Assembly (NCBI GenBank): GCA_025351385.1
Contig: JANXWA010000013.1
Location: 49,752-113,751, forward strand
Reading direction: 5' to 3'
From: Acidimicrobiales bacterium
Lineage (GTDB): Bacteria; Actinomycetota; Acidimicrobiia; Acidimicrobiales; RAAP-2
Length of the DNA: 64,000 nucleotides
The notes beneath the pieces are model-generated. The model saw nothing but the letters and a program-made list of their open reading frames with translations. It made no database searches and was not told the DNA's origin. The position numbers and the translations under genes are program-made. This document shows, piece after piece, positions 59,738 through 64,000 of the stretch. Positions within the stretch are counted from its first letter, which is position 1, and every line of letters starts with the position of its first letter.

Positions 59738-60664
59738 GTGGTCCCAGCGACATCTCGGATGCCGTGGCAGGTCTCGTTCGCGCTGCTCGCGGCGATTTGG
59801 GGTTGCTCGTTCTGGTGGATCAAGCTCGGTCTGGCGTACCTCTCACCGGTCGAAGTGGCCTTCACGAGGCTGCTGCTGGGCGCAACCGTGCTGCTGGTGC
59901 TGTGTGCCGCGACGGGCACCCGACTTCCCCGCCGTGTCGCCACTTGGCGACACCTAGCGGTCGTGGCGCTCCTCTTGAATAGCGTTCCGTTCACCCTCTT
60001 CGCGTATGGCGAGACGCACGTGACGTCCGTGCTCGCCGGCATCATTAACGCCATGACGCCCTTGGCGACTCTCGGGGTCGTGTTGGTCGCCTTCCCTGAG
60101 GAGCATCCCACTCGCGCGCGTCTTCTCGGCCTCACTACCGGCTTTCTCGGGGTGCTAGTGGTGCTCGGCGTCTGGCAGGGATTGAACCATGGAGAGGTTC
60201 TCGGAGTGCTCGCGTGCTTCGGCGCAGTGTGCTGCTACGGCGTCGCCTTCCCCTACACCCGGCGCCATCTCTCAGGCGTGGCGGATGGTCCCCTCGCCAA
60301 GGCGACCGGACAGGTGGTCGCCGGCACACTCTTCCTCGTGCCCGTGCTCGTCGTCAGTGAGATGGTCCGCCAACCAATGCACCGTGGACCACTCAATGTC
60401 GGCACTATCGTTGGCATGTCGGCGCTCGGGGTCCTCGGATCCGGACTCGCCTACGTGCTCAACTTCCGAGTCGTCGACGCGGCCGGTGGCTCTGCGGCCA
60501 GCGCCGTGACGTACCTCACGCCGGTGTTCGCCGTGATCGTCGGGGTGAGCTTCCTCGGTGAACGGCTCAACTGGTACGAGCCGGTGGGCGCCCTCGTCGT
60601 GCTCATCGGGGTAGCGTTCAGCCAAGGACGGGTTCGACTCGATTGGCGAAGGGCTCGCCACTAG
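59738..60664 (+). CDS. EamA/DMT-family transporter
   Basis: About 10 TM segments; WQVSFALLAAIWGCSFWWIKLGLAYLSPVEVAFTRLLLGA; repeated EamA halves. Confidence 0.9.
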   Translation: MVPATSRMPWQVSFALLAAIWGCSFWWIKLGLAYLSPVEVAFTRLLLGATVLLVLCAATGTRLPRRVATWRHLAVVALLLNSVPFTLFAYGETHVTSVLAGIINAMTPLATLGVVLVAFPEEHPTRARLLGLTTGFLGVLVVLGVWQGLNHGEVLGVLACFGAVCCYGVAFPYTRRHLSGVADGPLAKATGQVVAGTLFLVPVLVVSEMVRQPMHRGPLNVGTIVGMSALGVLGSGLAYVLNFRVVDAAGGSAASAVTYLTPVFAVIVGVSFLGERLNWYEPVGALVVLIGVAFSQGRVRLDWRRARH

Positions 60665-60846
60665 CCACGTATGCAATGCCTCGCCGCCCCTCAGGTCAGT
60701 GGCACGTCGCACCATCGGCGGCGATCTGGTCAACGGGGACCTCACGGATTGCTCCAACCCGTCAACTGAAGGTCAGTCTTTCGCACTTCCCCGTAAGGCG
60801 GTAGCAGTCGGCCTCGACTCGCCGACCCGACCGTGGTCGAACCGTC

Positions 60847-61170
60847 TCAGCGTCGCGGCTCCTGACCGCGCTTCGCCGCCTCCCATAGTTGAATCTCGGT
60901 CGGGTGATCGCGATGACGTCCAGCTTTGTTGTCGGCGAATTTGCGCATCGACGCGAGCCCGATCAACACGATGATGAGTCCGACAATGATGAGTCCGAAT
61001 CCTCCGAAGTAGGTCCAGACAATGTGGATGCACTCCCTGCTCATCCCATAGCTGGCGAGGCGACCTCGATTCGCGTTACAGGCGTTGTCCTTGGACTGTT
61101 CGATGGTGATGAGGAAGAGTCCCACACCCATCGTGGCGAGGCCCAGAAGCACGGCGAACCGCTTGAACAT
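60847..61170 (-). CDS. Small membrane protein
   Basis: MFKRFAVLLGLATMGVGLFLITI...TYFGGFGLIIVGLIIVLIGLASM, two TM. Confidence 0.6.
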   Translation of the reverse strand: MFKRFAVLLGLATMGVGLFLITIEQSKDNACNANRGRLASYGMSRECIHIVWTYFGGFGLIIVGLIIVLIGLASMRKFADNKAGRHRDHPTEIQLWEAAKRGQEPRR

Positions 61171-61322
61171 GGGTTCAAGGTACCCCGTCACCGATGCCTA
61201 TGCGGTCTTTCCATCGGATGTGTCAGAGAATTGTCATTTGTACGATCGGCCATTGGTCGACACGTGCGGACCAATCGAGACACTGACCTGCGTCTCACCC
61301 ATCAATACGTTGCGTCGCGTCA

Positions 61323-62078
61323 TCAACTGTCGAGGAATTGGACACTGCGAACCTCCTCGGATCGCACTCCGCTCCCGAAACGCGGGCGCCATACCAGTCG
61401 TCGCACGTATGGTCGAGCCGCGCGGACCCCATCGACAGCACCGACGTTGACCACCAGCGCGGCGGTGTGTGACTCACCAAGGTCTATCTCCTCGAGCCAG
61501 AGGTTGTTGGTCGGCCCCTCACCAGACGCGTCGCCGAGGCCGGCGCCTCGACACTTGACCATGGCCTCGTGACGCACCCAGGATCGAAAGAACGCCCGCG
61601 TCCGATCCTGGGGTGACGCAATCATCGCCAGACGAACCGCCTCGTCGCCCAGCACACGCTGAGCGATCTCGCCCTCGTGCAGCCCCTCACGAATCCTTTC
61701 GACGTCGACGCCGACCTCACGGCCGAAAGCCACTGCGAGCAGCGCCGTGGGACCGCTGTGCGAGATGTTGAAGTGAAGGTTCTCACCAACTCCCTCCAGC
61801 GCTGGCTTCCCCGAATCTCCGAGTCGAAAGACAATCTCGGACGACGAAATTCCGACGTACGACGCCAGCACCTCGCGCATCACTCCTCGCGCGTGCCCCC
61901 ATCGTTGCGCGTCGATCACGCCAAGGAATCGAGCCATGCGACGGCGTTCTTCCGCGTTCAGCGCCGCGCACAGCGCGCTCGACGCGCAATCCCCCAGCCC
62001 ATCCAGTCCGATCAACCAGACGTCGACGGGCTTCGTGTCGTGAGTCGACGCGGTCGTTGGGTTGGAATCAGTCCACAC
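61323..62078 (-). CDS. 4'-phosphopantetheinyl transferase, Sfp type
   Basis: LHFNISHSGPTALLAVAFGREVGVDVERIREGL, RAFFRSWVRHEAMVKCRGAGLGD; GTG start overlaps the NRPS stop by 11 nt. Confidence 0.88.
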   Translation of the reverse strand: MWTDSNPTTASTHDTKPVDVWLIGLDGLGDCASSALCAALNAEERRRMARFLGVIDAQRWGHARGVMREVLASYVGISSSEIVFRLGDSGKPALEGVGENLHFNISHSGPTALLAVAFGREVGVDVERIREGLHEGEIAQRVLGDEAVRLAMIASPQDRTRAFFRSWVRHEAMVKCRGAGLGDASGEGPTNNLWLEEIDLGESHTAALVVNVGAVDGVRAARPYVRRLVWRPRFGSGVRSEEVRSVQFLDS

Positions 62079-64000
62079 GTGCTGCACCCGTCTGCCTTTC
62101 GATAGCGACGTCGATGAGCTTTTCGATGGAATCGGCCAACGCGCCCACCGTCGGCTCACGCAGCATCCCACTGTGCGTCCCAGCCACCACTCGGTGCTCA
62201 ATCCCGCCGACCTCGAGTCCGTACCATCGAGAGAACTGCATCCGTTGGTGATCGACCGCCTCGTCCGACGCGTGTACGAGCACGACCGAGGCGCGCAGCG
62301 GGCCGGCGCGGTAGCGGGCGGCGTTCTCGTGGGCGACCCGGAGCACGTCGTCGCGGCGACGCTCGGCGAGTGAGGCGACCGATCCTCGAGTGGCGAAATT
62401 GAGCCAGCCCATGGACAGGTCGAAGAGCGTGGGTCGCTGAGCCGGCTTGCGCGTCCGATGGAGTTGGCGAGCGCTGCGGATCTCCGGTGTCGGCGGCGCA
62501 AGGAACGTCGTTTGAAGACCCATCTCCTCGGGGCCACTGACCCAGGCCCAATGGAACAGCCCCTTGTGACCGGGAGACTCGGCATCCTCGAGCGGATACG
62601 CTCGGCGGACGTCGTCGCGTGCCAAGTACGCCGCGTAGACGTAGCGATTGATCGCGGTCCCATCGTGCTCCGTCACCGTTTCGCCCAACCACGTGACGAA
62701 TCGGTCGGCGTCCGCGCGATCAACAAAGACGTCGCCCAATGCGACTCCGTCAACGGCCCCACGAAGTCGCGCCTCGTGCATGACCAGGTCGTACTCGACG
62801 CCATTGGCCAAACGACGGGTCTGCCAGAGCGGGCCACCCGAGTCGATCGATACGAGGAGGGCCACATCCTCCCGCTCGGACTCAATGCGCCGAGCCATCT
62901 CGTAGGCGACGAGGGAGCCAAAACAGCGGCCGCACAAAAGGTAGGGACCACGAGGCTGAATCCGTCGGACCTCACGGACATAGTGTCGAGCCATCGACTC
63001 GACACTTCGGTGCAGTGGCGCAGAGCTGTCCAGACCGAAGGGCTGCAACACGTAGAACGGCTGGTCGGGACCGAGGCGTCGCGCGAGCGGACCGAATCCC
63101 ACGACGTTGCCGTCACCCGCCGTCACCGCGAACAGTGGTGGGCGCCCACCCGTCGTCGTGAGCGGGACCAGCGATCCAATGGACGCGTCCCAGCCATCGG
63201 ATCGCAAGAGCTCGGCCATCTTGGCCACCGTCGGAGCCTCGAAGATCGCCGCGAGTCGCACGCGGGCTCCGGTGGAGCGCTCAATCGCGGCCAGCAACTC
63301 GACCGCCAGTAGTGAGTGTCCGCCCAAGTCGAAGAAGTCGTCATCGAGGCCGATGTCACGAATACCCATCACCTCTTGGAAGATCGATACGAGCGTGTTC
63401 TCAAGTCGGCTGGCGCCGCTGATCGAGCGGGCCGCTATCGCCCCCCTCGAATCCCCGGTCCCATCCGGGTCGTCGAAGAACCACGTCGAGTGGGGGGCGG
63501 GCAATCGGTCCAGGTCGACCTTGCCGTTGGCCCGCAGAGGGATCTGATCCAGCCAGACGAAGAAGTCGGGCACCATGTAGCGCGGCAGCGACGCGTGCAG
63601 GTAACCGCTCAGATCGCCGTCACTGGGTGTCGTGACCGATGAATTGACGTTGGCACCTAGGTCGGCGGTGACCAGTGGTGCCGCACGAACCAGATACGCA
63701 ACCAACTGTTTGTCGTCGCGGCGGTTCTGGACCGGTTGGACGTAGGCCTGGGCCACCAGCGGATGGTCCATCAACGCGGCCTCCGCCTCGGCCGGCTCGA
63801 CCCGAAATCCGCGGATCTTGACCTGACGATCGGAGCGACCCAGAAATTCGATGAGACCTGCTGTGCTGCGCCGAACCAGATCACCCGTTCGGTACAACCG
63901 GTCGCCTAACCGTCCACCAAAGGGATTCTCCACGAATCGCTCGGCCGTCAGATCCGGCCGACCGAGGTAGCCGAGGGCAACGCCGTCGCCCCCGATCCAC
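62068..64000 (-). CDS. NRPS C-terminal portion (A-domain end, PCP, thioesterase); 5' end beyond right edge
   Basis: A domain GGDGVALGYLGRPDLTAERF, YRTGDLVRR, PLRANGKVDLDRLP; PCP DDDFFDLGGHSLLAVELL; TE PYLLCGRCFGSLVAYEMARR; ORF open at 64000. Confidence 0.93.
   Translation of the reverse strand, partial: WIGGDGVALGYLGRPDLTAERFVENPFGGRLGDRLYRTGDLVRRSTAGLIEFLGRSDRQVKIRGFRVEPAEAEAALMDHPLVAQAYVQPVQNRRDDKQLVAYLVRAAPLVTADLGANVNSSVTTPSDGDLSGYLHASLPRYMVPDFFVWLDQIPLRANGKVDLDRLPAPHSTWFFDDPDGTGDSRGAIAARSISGASRLENTLVSIFQEVMGIRDIGLDDDFFDLGGHSLLAVELLAAIERSTGARVRLAAIFEAPTVAKMAELLRSDGWDASIGSLVPLTTTGGRPPLFAVTAGDGNVVGFGPLARRLGPDQPFYVLQPFGLDSSAPLHRSVESMARHYVREVRRIQPRGPYLLCGRCFGSLVAYEMARRIESEREDVALLVSIDSGGPLWQTRRLANGVEYDLVMHEARLRGAVDGVALGDVFVDRADADRFVTWLGETVTEHDGTAINRYVYAAYLARDDVRRAYPLEDAESPGHKGLFHWAWVSGPEEMGLQTTFLAPPTPEIRSARQLHRTRKPAQRPTLFDLSMGWLNFATRGSVASLAERRRDDVLRVAHENAARYRAGPLRASVVLVHASDEAVDHQRMQFSRWYGLEVGGIEHRVVAGTHSGMLREPTVGALADSIEKLIDVAIERQTGAARVD

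Noticed and set aside
61323-62663. Long 446-aa form of the PPTase ORF
   Set aside because: The N-terminal 190+ residues are an alternative frame of the NRPS thioesterase; PPTase motifs start only after about 62078

Overview
High-GC actinobacterial chromosomal segment. Gene content suggests an acidimicrobial-type lineage, but taxonomy is inference only. Most of it is core metabolism and housekeeping: proteasomal ATPase ARC/Mpa (cut by the left edge), ferredoxin and TrmI; a tkt-tal-pgi cluster; fused FO synthase FbiC; gltBD; thiO-thiS; a tRNA-Pro(GGG); acs; trpD divergent from trpCFBA; and a long nadK-recN-pyrG-nudix-xerD-scpAB-rluB-aroH-tyrA-aroA-cmk-plsC block with der, DUF512 and ispH nearby. 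The right end is less ordinary. It has a conserved hypothetical, a mini HNH protein, a PAS-GGDEF-EAL protein, a MerR-like 410-aa protein with an 11-nt poly-A tract at its 3' end, an EamA transporter, a Sfp-type PPTase, and the C-terminal part of an NRPS whose thioesterase has a GxCxG (Cys) nucleophile elbow instead of GxSxG. I saw no transposases, CRISPR arrays, prophage or rRNA. The observations I rate highest are: (1) the Cys-type NRPS thioesterase with an overlapping PPTase; (2) tal and pgi in the same frame, separated by one TAG; (3) a poly-A tract where a 1-nt change extends the protein by 45 residues; (4) a Rieske oxygenase ORF whose C-terminus is encoded antisense to tRNA-Pro; (5) four convergent gene pairs that overlap at one shared CTAG, so both genes end in TAG. 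No clearly new multi-gene system is proven here.
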